Source of the DNA: Herbidospora mongoliensis
GTDB lineage: Bacteria > Actinomycetota > Actinomycetes > Streptosporangiales > Streptosporangiaceae
Reading direction: 5' to 3'
Length of the DNA: 64,000 nt
Assembly: GCF_001570545.1 (NCBI RefSeq)
Contig: NZ_BBXD01000030.1
Coordinates: 28,931 to 92,930, forward strand
The translations under genes were made by a program, and so were the position numbers. Below are positions 1 to 7,011 of this stretch, in pieces (position 1 is the first letter of the stretch; each line of letters begins with the position of its first letter). The notes under the pieces were generated by a model. That model was not told where the DNA came from. It saw nothing but the letters and a program-made list of their open reading frames with translations, and did not search any database.

Positions 1-243
1 CTCGCCCTGGTGACCGCGAGCCACCTGTCGCAGCAGTTCCTCGTCGTCGGCGCGGAGCTGGCCGAACCCACCCACAACGTGACGTCGGTCGACTGGCAGG
101 GGGCGTCGTTCCGGGGCGAAGGGCTGGGCGCGTCGTCCGCGTATGACCCGGCGTCGTTCACCCCGGAACGCTGCGCGGCGGCGATCAGGGCGGGCGTGGC
201 GGCCGTGCTCAACGGGCTGACGGGGATCGTCGTGTGGCTCTGA
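1..243 (+). CDS. C-terminal fragment of an unrecognised protein
   Basis: The reading frame is open from the first base of the window and stops at TGA 241-243, so only the last 80 codons are present and the start lies outside. The visible part has mixed helix/strand character with a hydrophobic end (residues VLNGLTGIVVWL), and I see no diagnostic motif. An alternative internal GTG at 10 exists, but continuity from base 1 makes a truncated larger protein more likely. About 130 bases separate it from the next gene, so it is probably a separate transcription unit. Confidence 0.55.
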   Translation, partial: LALVTASHLSQQFLVVGAELAEPTHNVTSVDWQGASFRGEGLGASSAYDPASFTPERCAAAIRAGVAAVLNGLTGIVVWL

Positions 244-318
244 TCGACTCGGCCGGCCCGTAACCGGGCTTAAGTGCCGAATGAAGGTGGAGGGTTAACT
301 CCCCTGTGGGTGGCTCGG

Positions 319-340
319 GGCCAAAGTTATTCTTTTGGCC
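319..340 (+). terminator. Small hairpin between gene units
   Basis: GGCCAAA (319-325) pairs with TTTGGCC (334-340) around a short AT-rich loop. It could be the terminator of the upstream partial gene or a leader element of the Ubl operon. There is no T-tract, so the assignment is weak. Confidence 0.3.
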
Positions 341-374
341 TCAGAACAATCCCATTGATTCGAGGGGAGTAAGC

Positions 375-1076
375 ATGGAGTGGCTCATACTCAAGCTCCT
401 CGAGACGATGATCGACCTTGGGGTCGAACAACTGCGGAACCGCTATTTCGGCAACCCTTCCGAGCCCATCGACCTCTCGTCGAGCCCCGTGCGCGGTGAA
501 ATGGACGCCACATTCGTGGCGGCCAAGGATCAGCAGCCGTTGATGGTGATGGTCGGCCTCGTCCGGGGGGAGACGTGGCGGTTCAGCGTCCCCATGAAAT
601 ACGGAGACCGGTTGCGGCTGCGGCTGGAAAGAGGCGTCTACCAGGTCACCGCTCTGTTCTTCGAGGAGACGTCGGAGACCAGCGCGCTCATGCTGGTGGC
701 CGTCGCCCACCACGAGATCAGGATCCTCTCCGACGGGCCGGAGAAGTTCCTCATCAGAGGGCGTGCGGTCGACGAGGCGGAGCGGGCGGCGATCGACGGC
801 GCCGTGCTGACCCACCAGATGCCCATGCTCACCCGGGCGCCGGAGCCCGCTCTTCTCCCCGCCGTTCAGAAGCCGTTCGAGCCGTCGATCGAAATCCTGA
901 GCGCGCCGATGTGTGATTTCCGCGATGAATCCGGCCGGAGATGCGCCGAGCCTGTTCAGGAAACACGTACCAACAGCCGGAGATGTCCTGAGCACACCGA
1001 CGGAGACGGCGAATTCGGCATTGTCGCCTGGACCGGACAGAAGCCATACGCCCCCGGCGTCGCACTCCCCGCCTGA
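375..1076 (+). CDS. Unknown protein heading the ubiquitin-like operon, C-terminal Cys/His knuckle
   Basis: A 233-aa protein I do not recognise as a named family. The start ATG 375 is chosen because GAGGGGAGTAAGC lies directly upstream; upstream in-frame starts lack a ribosome site. Residues 1-20 form an amphipathic/hydrophobic helix. The middle (about 40-130) is predicted beta-rich and includes a VYQVTALFFEE strand. Near the C-terminus C180, C190, C204 and H207 form a C-x9-C...C-x2-H set that could bind zinc. The same kind of knuckle occurs in the small membrane protein at 2948-3223. The gene ends 24 bases before the Ubl gene and is probably co-transcribed with it, so it may be a substrate, adaptor or effector of the conjugation system. 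That role is inference from position only. Confidence 0.75.
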   Translation: MEWLILKLLETMIDLGVEQLRNRYFGNPSEPIDLSSSPVRGEMDATFVAAKDQQPLMVMVGLVRGETWRFSVPMKYGDRLRLRLERGVYQVTALFFEETSETSALMLVAVAHHEIRILSDGPEKFLIRGRAVDEAERAAIDGAVLTHQMPMLTRAPEPALLPAVQKPFEPSIEILSAPMCDFRDESGRRCAEPVQETRTNSRRCPEHTDGDGEFGIVAWTGQKPYAPGVALPA

Positions 1077-1100
1077 GAACTCTCTCTCATTGGAAGAACG

Positions 1101-1376
1101 ATGGAAGACAAGATCCTGGTGAACCTCATCCACCCGACGGATGCGACTCAGATTCTTTCTGTCAAAGTGCCCCGCGGTTCCACGACGACCTGGCTCGTGG
1201 CCCAGATGATCAACGCGGGGTTCATTCCTCCTCCCGGGCAGTCGGGGCAGTACAAGCTCATGGACACCCGGTCGTCACTGCAGATGAACGACGGCCAGAC
1301 GCTCGGCGCGGCCGGGGTCTTCGACGGCGGCAACATCCGCGTCATGCACTCGACAAGCGGTGCGTCATGGGACTGA
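1101..1376 (+). CDS. Ubiquitin-like beta-grasp protein (YukD/Bil-type Ubl)
   Basis: A 91-aa protein with the size and strand pattern of a single beta-grasp domain: an N-terminal strand (KILVNLIHP), a second strand (QILSVKVP), a helix (TTTWLVAQMINAG), then YKLMDTRSSLQMNDGQTL and a final strand GNIRVMHS, as in YukD-like Ubls. The neighbours fix the interpretation: E2-like, JAB peptidase and E1-like genes follow on the same strand. The protein does not end in the usual Gly-Gly. The last glycine is G87, followed by ASWD, so conjugation may need C-terminal trimming by the neighbouring JAB peptidase. The start ATG follows GGAAGAACG. The end overlaps the E2 gene by 10 bases, implying translational coupling. 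Confidence 0.85.
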   Translation: MEDKILVNLIHPTDATQILSVKVPRGSTTTWLVAQMINAGFIPPPGQSGQYKLMDTRSSLQMNDGQTLGAAGVFDGGNIRVMHSTSGASWD

Positions 1377-1984
1377 GAGCCGCGGAACTGGTCGAGCGGC
1401 GCCGGTTCGACCACCGGGTCGTCTCCGGCATGCGCGGCCCCCTCTTCGACTTCCAGGCCTACCGCACCTCCGCCGACCTGCAGGACTCCCGCGACCCGGT
1501 CACCCGGGCCGAGGACGCCGGCGAGGTCAGCAAATATCAGATGACCCTGCGGGTGCCCACGCTCATCGGCGCGGGGGAGTTCCGGCCGGAGACCGTCTTC
1601 GGGGTCGATCTCGACGTGCGCGACTACCCGCTCACCGAGCCGCTCACCTGGGTCGTCTCCGACCCCGTGCCGTGGTCGCCGCACTTCCAGAAAGGCAGCC
1701 CGATCTGCATCGGGGCGGAGTTCTGGACCGCACGCAAGGGCCACGTGACCCTCGGCGACCTGGTCATCCACATCGCCCGGCTGCTCAACTGGGACGAGAA
1801 GGGCAGAGGCGGCGGCTACGTGGGCTGGAACCCCGAGGCGATCGACCACCACGCCGAGCACTACCGGGGCCGGCCGCTGGACCCCGAACTCCAATATCCG
1901 GCGCTGCCCACGTGGTTGCTGGGCGCCCCGGCCGAGCCCATCTCCGCGTTCGAGATCGTCGAACACCGCCGGCTGGACGGGTAG
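1367..1984 (+). CDS. E2-like ubiquitin-conjugating protein
   Basis: A 205-aa protein with the hallmarks of the prokaryotic E2 fold. A hydrophobic strand region (YQMTLRVP, FGVDLDVRDYPL) is followed by WSPHF, then SPICIG with candidate catalytic Cys C114, a Trp-containing strand, and the helix DLVIHIARLL followed by NPEAIDHHAEHY, which resembles the C-terminal helices of E2 enzymes. An E2 carries activated Ubl as a thioester from E1 and passes it to a target amine. H106 sits at the place where E2s carry their HPN/H residue, but the Asn is not obvious. The start overlaps the Ubl gene. The JAB gene starts 9 bases after its stop. Confidence 0.85.
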   Translation: MGLRAAELVERRRFDHRVVSGMRGPLFDFQAYRTSADLQDSRDPVTRAEDAGEVSKYQMTLRVPTLIGAGEFRPETVFGVDLDVRDYPLTEPLTWVVSDPVPWSPHFQKGSPICIGAEFWTARKGHVTLGDLVIHIARLLNWDEKGRGGGYVGWNPEAIDHHAEHYRGRPLDPELQYPALPTWLLGAPAEPISAFEIVEHRRLDG

Positions 1985-1992
1985 GGAGCGTC

Positions 1993-2943
1993 ATGGCCGG
2001 TGACGGAAACGACTTCGAGATCGTGGGGCGTAGGTTCGACGCGCCGTTCCGCCCCCGGGCCGACTACTCGGGGCACCTCCGCTTCACGGTCGACCCGGGT
2101 CTCAGTGTGTACGTCGCCCCCGACGTCGCCGCGAGCCTGCGGCGGCTCGCCCGGGAGGCGGCGCCGCTGGAGACCGGGGGACTGCTCGCGGGCCGGACGT
2201 TCCGCGACGACCACGGCTCCTACCTGCTCGTGACGGCGATGGCCGTGGCACCCCCCGTCGCGGGTGGTCACAGCACCTTCCACCTCACCCCCGAGGGCAC
2301 GGAGAGACTGCGGCGCGAACTGGCGCGCCGCGACCCCACCGCCGACGTGACGGGCTGGTGGCACTCGCACCACGTGCCGAGTTCGTACAGTTCCGTCGAC
2401 CGCGCCAACCAGTCCATGTGGACCAACCCCACCCACATCGGCCTCCTGGTCTTCGCGAAGGGCTCTCCCTGGGCCCGCGTGTACGTCGGCCCGGACTCCC
2501 GGGGGGAGATCGACTCCGACCCCGCCGACGTGCGGGAGGGACCGGCCCCGAAGACACAGCGGGCCGTCGAGCAGCGGCCCGTGGCACGGCTCGCACCACC
2601 GCCCGCGCCGAAGAGGTTCCGGCCGCTCCTCGCCCTCGCCGCCGCTTTGGGGGTGCTGATTCTGGTCGTGGAACTGCTGCATCTCCTGGCGATCCTGCGT
2701 TCCGGCGAACCCCGGAGCGATGTGGCCTGGCGGTGCGTCGTCCAGAGCAGCGCGACGGCCGCCACGTGCTCCGCCGACCTGGGGGCGCTGTCCCGGCCCG
2801 AGTGGTTTCTGGGGGACTACCTGATCGGCACCACCCGCGACATCACGTTCGTGCTCCCCGCCGGCGCGCACACGGTCCGGCTGCGGGCCCGCGGTGAACG
2901 CGGAGAGTACGACATCGGGCAGACGGTTTTGATCGGACGGTAG
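1993..2943 (+). CDS. Membrane-anchored JAB/JAMM metalloprotease (deubiquitinase-like)
   Basis: A 316-aa protein starting at ATG 1993; the same frame is open further upstream through the E2 gene but that part is a shadow. Residues 30-170 are a JAB1/MPN domain. E60 (LETGGLLAG), H124-S-H126 and D136 (SSYSSVD) make the E...HxH...SxxD zinc site, with the SSVD tail as in AMSH-type enzymes. Such enzymes cleave after a Ubl C-terminal glycine, either to mature the Ubl or to remove it from targets. A basic/proline linker (about 185-209) precedes one transmembrane helix (about 211-236), then an approximately 80-residue beta-rich tail with C248 and C259 that should lie outside the membrane. A membrane-tethered JAB suggests the pathway acts on envelope targets. 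Confidence 0.88.
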   Translation: MAGDGNDFEIVGRRFDAPFRPRADYSGHLRFTVDPGLSVYVAPDVAASLRRLAREAAPLETGGLLAGRTFRDDHGSYLLVTAMAVAPPVAGGHSTFHLTPEGTERLRRELARRDPTADVTGWWHSHHVPSSYSSVDRANQSMWTNPTHIGLLVFAKGSPWARVYVGPDSRGEIDSDPADVREGPAPKTQRAVEQRPVARLAPPPAPKRFRPLLALAAALGVLILVVELLHLLAILRSGEPRSDVAWRCVVQSSATAATCSADLGALSRPEWFLGDYLIGTTRDITFVLPAGAHTVRLRARGERGEYDIGQTVLIGR

Positions 2944-2947
2944 ACCG

Positions 2948-3223
2948 ATGGAGCTCCTCCTCATCATCGTCGTGATCGTGATCATCGTCGGTCTGGTGAT
3001 CACCGGTGGCCGCCGCCCGCGCGGGAAAGGTGTCGCGAGTCCCGAGTTCGACGTCGTCGAATGGCATGGCCGCACCCCGGCTCCCGGCGCCTCCGAACAG
3101 GAACAGCCGGTGGGCGACGGCTTCGCCAACGCCACCACATGGGTCAAGCGCGACGCGATATGCCACCTGACCGGCCGTACGGCCGCCGATTGCACCTGCG
3201 ACAGGCACAGGAAGATCACATGA
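2948..3223 (+). CDS. Small single-pass membrane protein with C-terminal Cys/His knuckle
   Basis: A 91-aa protein. Residues 3-20 are a strongly hydrophobic helix (LLLIIVVIVIIVGLVITG) followed by the basic stop-transfer RRPRGK, so the bulk should be cytoplasmic. The C-terminus carries C72, C82, C84 and H87 (C-x9-C-x-C-x2-H), like the knuckle of the first gene of this operon (C180, C190, C204, H207). The gene begins 4 bases after the JAB gene and overlaps the E1 gene by 4 bases (ATGA), so it belongs to the operon. I know no family name for it. It could be a membrane adaptor or a target of the E1-E2 system. Confidence 0.8.
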   Translation: MELLLIIVVIVIIVGLVITGGRRPRGKGVASPEFDVVEWHGRTPAPGASEQEQPVGDGFANATTWVKRDAICHLTGRTAADCTCDRHRKIT

Positions 3224-4404
3224 CGGACAACGCGCTTCATTCGAGGTCCCGGCTGGCGGGCTACGACCCCGGCCGGCTCGCCCTGGCCCGGGTGCTGGTG
3301 GTCGGCATGGGGGCGCTGGGCCAGAACATCGTCCAGACGCTGGCGCTGAGCGGGGTGGGCCGGTTCCTGCTGGTCGACTTCGACGAGTTCGAAGACCACA
3401 ACGCGACCCGGTCGCCCTTCTTCCCCAACGCCGGGGAGCGGGCCCGTTTCGGCGGGCGCAAGGCCGCCTGCGTCGCCCATCGGGTGTCCGCGATCAGCAC
3501 CGCCGACACCCCGGAACCGCTCTTCAGCGAGTCGACCGTGCAGCGGGCCGGTGACGGCTGCGTCCGCTGGGCCGACGTCGTCGTCTCCGCCGTCGACGGC
3601 ATCGGCGCGCGAGCGTGGCTGGCGGAGCGGGCGAGGCTGCACGGGAAGCCGATGCTGGAAGGCGGGTTCTCCGGCCCGGAGTACAACTACTCCGCGTTCT
3701 CCGGCGAAGCCGGGGCGAACTGCTACCGCTGCTTCAACCCCGTCACGTTCTCCTCGATGTCGTGCCGGGAGTACGCGCGCGAGGCGGCCCGCCACCAGAT
3801 CGTCCCGGCGATCCAGTCCACGGCCGCCGTGCTGGCCGGGATGATGGTCGAGCAGGTGATGAACGTCCTGCACGACGATCACAACGCCTACGGCCTGCGC
3901 TTCTACGGCGACATCCGCCGCGCCACCTTCGACCGGGTCAACCTGGCGGTGAACCCCGACTGCCCGGGGGAGCACGACCCCCTGCCGGTGCGTGCGGTGT
4001 CGCCCGGGTCGGCGGACCCGCACACGGTGTCCGACCTGCTGGAGATCGTCCGCCGCCAGACCCCCGACGGCTGGATCACGCCGTCGGAACCCCTCGTCCG
4101 CACCGCCTTCTGCACCCGGTGTGGTGCGGTGTGCCAGGTCAGGGCGGTGGAGTCGTCGTGGGCGCGGTCTCCCCGGTGCGCCGCCTGCGACGGCCCGTGG
4201 CCGTCGACGCCGAACCTCCATCCCGGGCTCACCTCGATGATCCCGATCGCCGCGCCCCCCGACCCCGACGTGGCGGCCACCCTGCTGGCCGATCTCGGCA
4301 TGAATCCGGGGGGATACGTCGCCATCGTGCCGGCCGGCGGGGAACGCTATCTGCTGGAGATCCCCGGAGACCCCGTGAGCACGTTCTCCCGCGTCGGCGG
4401 CTGA
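3220..4404 (+). CDS. E1-like ThiF-family Ubl-activating enzyme
   Basis: A 394-aa protein starting at ATG 3220, inside the stop of the preceding gene. Residues 20-230 are a ThiF/E1 adenylation domain: nucleotide loop GMGALG (29-34), acidic strand end LVDFDEFE (D53, D55) and ATP-contacting N61 and R64. C168 and C171 (CYRC) plus C248 (NPDCPGEH) suggest a structural zinc. C182 (SSMSC) is the likely thioester cysteine in the crossover region. A second zinc ribbon follows (C298, C301, C320, C323), then a C-terminal domain of about 60 residues that may recruit the E2 or Ubl. It would adenylate the Ubl C-terminus and pass it to the E2. The 3' end overlaps the convergent DUF4386 gene by 58 bases. Confidence 0.88.
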   Translation: MTDNALHSRSRLAGYDPGRLALARVLVVGMGALGQNIVQTLALSGVGRFLLVDFDEFEDHNATRSPFFPNAGERARFGGRKAACVAHRVSAISTADTPEPLFSESTVQRAGDGCVRWADVVVSAVDGIGARAWLAERARLHGKPMLEGGFSGPEYNYSAFSGEAGANCYRCFNPVTFSSMSCREYAREAARHQIVPAIQSTAAVLAGMMVEQVMNVLHDDHNAYGLRFYGDIRRATFDRVNLAVNPDCPGEHDPLPVRAVSPGSADPHTVSDLLEIVRRQTPDGWITPSEPLVRTAFCTRCGAVCQVRAVESSWARSPRCAACDGPWPSTPNLHPGLTSMIPIAAPPDPDVAATLLADLGMNPGGYVAIVPAGGERYLLEIPGDPVSTFSRVGG

Positions 4405-4994
4405 ACCGTGAACGCCAGCCACACCATCCACGCGCTCCAGCCCAGGTAGCCGACGAAGTTGGCCAGGTCGGCGCCCGGCACGTCGAGGGGGATGAGCAGC
4501 CCCGACAGGATCGCCGCGGCCGACACGGCACCGAGCGCGGTGAACCAGCGCGGGCCCTTCATGGCGACCAGGACGAGCAGCGTCCACGACCCGGTGAGCA
4601 GGTAGCCGAGGGTCTCGCCCAGACCCGTACCGAGATAGCTGTGCAGCACTTCGAACACGGCGGGGTCCGCGTGCGTCAGCGCGGGCACCGCGAACGGCCA
4701 GCGCAGCAGGCCGATGACCTGCACCAGCCCGGCCAGCACGCCGACCTGCACCGACAGCGCGGCGGCCGGGCTGTCGGGGAGGCGGCGGCCGAGCAGGACC
4801 GCGACCGGGACCATCGTGCCGGCGCCGAAGGCGAGCAGCAGGAACAGCGCGGTGACGGCCGTCTGGTCGGCGGTGAACCGGGCGAGGATCTCGGCCGGCG
4901 GCTCGGCCAGCACGTCGGGGTAGCCGAACACGATGCCGAGGCCGATGAAGGCCAGGTTGGCCGCGACGACACCCGCGACAAGGATCGATCTCAT
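4347..4994 (-). CDS. DUF4386-type polytopic membrane protein
   Basis: A 215-aa protein. The start (ATG on the minus strand, 4994-4992) is preceded by GAGGTGCGGAAA, and the longer upstream frame crosses the operator and is rejected. It has six hydrophobic segments, beginning with SILVAGVVAANLAFIGLGIVF and including a central HSYLGTGLGETLGYLLTG stretch, typical of DUF4386 proteins whose function is unknown. It is divergently transcribed from the TetR gene across a 35-bp palindrome, so it is almost certainly the target of that repressor. Its 3' end overlaps the convergent E1 gene by 58 bases. Confidence 0.8.
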   Translation of the reverse strand: MRSILVAGVVAANLAFIGLGIVFGYPDVLAEPPAEILARFTADQTAVTALFLLLAFGAGTMVPVAVLLGRRLPDSPAAALSVQVGVLAGLVQVIGLLRWPFAVPALTHADPAVFEVLHSYLGTGLGETLGYLLTGSWTLLVLVAMKGPRWFTALGAVSAAAILSGLLIPLDVPGADLANFVGYLGWSAWMVWLAFTVQPPTRENVLTGSPGISSR

Positions 4995-5009
4995 TTTCCG
5001 CACCTCAAT

Positions 5010-5044
5010 CTCTGAACGATGTTTAAAGTAAACATCGTTCAGAG
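5010..5044. promoter_or_regulatory. Perfect inverted-repeat operator for the TetR regulator
   Basis: Arms 5010-5025 (CTCTGAACGATGTTTA) and 5029-5044 are exact reverse complements separated by 3 bases. The palindrome lies between the divergent DUF4386 and TetR starts, and the sequence is AT-rich compared with its surroundings. TetR dimers typically bind such sites and repress both genes. Confidence 0.85.
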
Positions 5045-5072
5045 TTTTTTGGGAAGAGGCTAGGGTCTGCCT

Positions 5073-5654
5073 GTGACGCGAGGACCCCGGCGCTCCGTGC
5101 AACCCGACGCCGTTCTCGACGCGGCCCTGGAGCTGATCGACGAGGGCGCGCTCACCATGCGCGCCCTGGCCGCCCGGGTCGGCCTCACCCCCGGCGCGCT
5201 CTACACCTACTTCCCCGACCGCGCCGCCATCGTGACCGCCATCGCCGACCGCCTGCTCGCCGAGGCCGATCTGTCGCTGCTCGACGACCCCGCCGAGCCG
5301 CCGCATCGGCGGATCGAGAACTACGCGCTCGCGCTGCGCGAGGTCCTGCTCGCCCATCCCGCCGCCGTGCCGGCCATCCTCGGCGCGGCCTTCAACGGGC
5401 CGATGGCCCTGCGGGTGGGGGAGTCGTTGCTGAGGGTGCTGCCGGACGCCCGTGCCACTTACACCGTGATGGTGTACGTGCTGGGCGCCATCGCGCTGGA
5501 GGCCGCCGATCGAGTGACCGGCTCGACGCCGTCATTCGAGCTCGACCCGGCGGAATTCCCTCTGACGTCCGGGCAGATCGACGTCATTCTCGCCTACAAC
5601 TCGGCCGAGCAGTTCCAGTGGGGATTGGGTCGGGTTCTGTCCGGATTGAGCTGA
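5073..5654 (+). CDS. TetR family transcriptional regulator
   Basis: A 193-aa protein with GTG start at 5073. Residues 10-55 hold the TetR helix-turn-helix (LTMRALAARVGLTPGALYTYF followed by PDRAAIVTAI); the remainder is the helical ligand-binding and dimerisation domain. It sits 28 bases from a perfect palindrome and divergent from a DUF4386 membrane protein, so it probably represses that gene and itself. The ligand is unknown. Length and layout are normal for the family. Confidence 0.9.
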   Translation: MTRGPRRSVQPDAVLDAALELIDEGALTMRALAARVGLTPGALYTYFPDRAAIVTAIADRLLAEADLSLLDDPAEPPHRRIENYALALREVLLAHPAAVPAILGAAFNGPMALRVGESLLRVLPDARATYTVMVYVLGAIALEAADRVTGSTPSFELDPAEFPLTSGQIDVILAYNSAEQFQWGLGRVLSGLS

Positions 5655-5829
5655 CAATATTGGTCAATGTCGGCATATTGAGGGCACATTGATCCACCAT
5701 TGCGTGACCGTGGGGTGGCCTTTAGTATTGGCGCGGGGACGGGGCGGTGGCTTTCTTTTTCGGGGGTCGAATTATGCATTCTTCTGTTGACGGAAGACGT
5801 ACCGAAAAAGAATTCCAGGAGGGGCCTTG

Positions 5830-6993
5830 ATGCCCGAGTTCGGCGAAACTCCATGGGGCCGGCTGCCCGGTCCGACCGGTCTGGGCACCACCGCTCTCCG
5901 GCTCCCCGTCATGGAAACGGCTGAGACTCCCGCGGTCACCGACGGCCATCAGGAGCCGACACCCTCGCTCGATCCCGGTCTGGTCGTCCGCCGTTACGGC
6001 CTGACCCCGCTGCCCTATCGCGAAAGAGAATGGGGCGACGGAAGTTATCCGCCTCTCTACATTCCGGAGACGGTGCGCGTCGACGAGCCTCTCGGTGAAG
6101 AGGTCAACCGCCGCCTGGTCGAATGGGCCGAAGGCGTCGGCCTCCACGAGGGCCGCATCGACGCGTTCCGGAACACCGGCTATGGCCGCATGGTCATGCT
6201 GGCCCACGCCGACACCGACGACCCCGACCTGCTGCTGATCGCCGCCCAGATGAACACCGGCTGGTGGGCCGCCGACGACTACTACGCCGACGAGACCGAT
6301 CTCGGCGCCACCCCGACCGAGCTGCCCCCGCGCCTGGCCCTGGTCATGTCGGCGATGGACCCGCCACCACCGGCCGGTCACTACACGGCCGAGCTGGAAG
6401 AAGCCATCAGCGCCGACCCGGTCCTGGTCTCGCTGCGGTCGGCCACCGCCCACCTCACCCGCCACGCCACGCCGTCGCAGGTCATGCGGGCCTGCAACAC
6501 GACGTTCCAGATGTTCGTCAGCTGGACCGCCTCCGCCGCCTGGCGTTACCTCGAAACCCTGCCGCCGGTGTGGCGTTACCTGGCCGCCCGGCAGCACGAC
6601 AGCTTCTACACGTCCATGACGCTCATCGACGTCGTCGGCGAATACGAGCTGCCCGCCAACCTCTTCTACGACCGGCGGTTCCACACGGCGCTCATGCAGG
6701 CCGGCACCGCCAGCGTCCTGGTCAACGACCTCTTCTCGGTGGAAAGGGAGGCCGCCGACGAACTGCCCGACTCCAATGTGGTGCTGCTCATCGCCGCAGA
6801 GGAGAAGTGCTCGATCCGCGAAGCGACCGAACGTGCCGTTGCCCTCCACAACGACTTCGTCCGGGGCTTCGAGGCCAGCCAGAGATCCCTGGCCGCCGTC
6901 CCCTCCACGGAACTCCAGCGGTTCCTGCGCGGCGCCCAGGCCTGGATGGCCGGATGTCTCGAATGGCACGGCTCAAGCGAACGCTACAGATAG
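5830..6993 (+). CDS. 2-methylisoborneol synthase (class I terpene cyclase)
   Basis: A 387-aa protein; ATG 5830 is preceded by AGGAGGGG (5817-5824), and TTG 5827 is a possible alternative. The metal-binding motifs of class I terpene cyclases are both present: Asp-rich D149-D150-Y-Y-A-D154, and the NSE triad N299-D-L-F-S303-x3-E307. A Pro-rich N-terminal extension of about 60 residues is typical of 2-methylisoborneol synthases, shorter here than in Streptomyces enzymes of about 440 aa. The enzyme would cyclise 2-methyl-geranyl diphosphate to the earthy odorant 2-methylisoborneol. The methyltransferase that makes its substrate follows 18 bases downstream, which makes the assignment firm. I see no encapsulin-like gene upstream, although one often accompanies this pair. 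Confidence 0.88.
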   Translation: MPEFGETPWGRLPGPTGLGTTALRLPVMETAETPAVTDGHQEPTPSLDPGLVVRRYGLTPLPYREREWGDGSYPPLYIPETVRVDEPLGEEVNRRLVEWAEGVGLHEGRIDAFRNTGYGRMVMLAHADTDDPDLLLIAAQMNTGWWAADDYYADETDLGATPTELPPRLALVMSAMDPPPPAGHYTAELEEAISADPVLVSLRSATAHLTRHATPSQVMRACNTTFQMFVSWTASAAWRYLETLPPVWRYLAARQHDSFYTSMTLIDVVGEYELPANLFYDRRFHTALMQAGTASVLVNDLFSVEREAADELPDSNVVLLIAAEEKCSIREATERAVALHNDFVRGFEASQRSLAAVPSTELQRFLRGAQAWMAGCLEWHGSSERYR

Positions 6994-7011
6994 CGAAAGG
7001 AATTTCGTTCG

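Noticed and set aside
1861..4587. A 908-codon open frame on the minus strand
   Set aside because: It lies antisense to the E2, JAB, membrane protein and E1 genes. Its Arg/Gly/Pro-rich translation is typical of GC-rich shadow frames.
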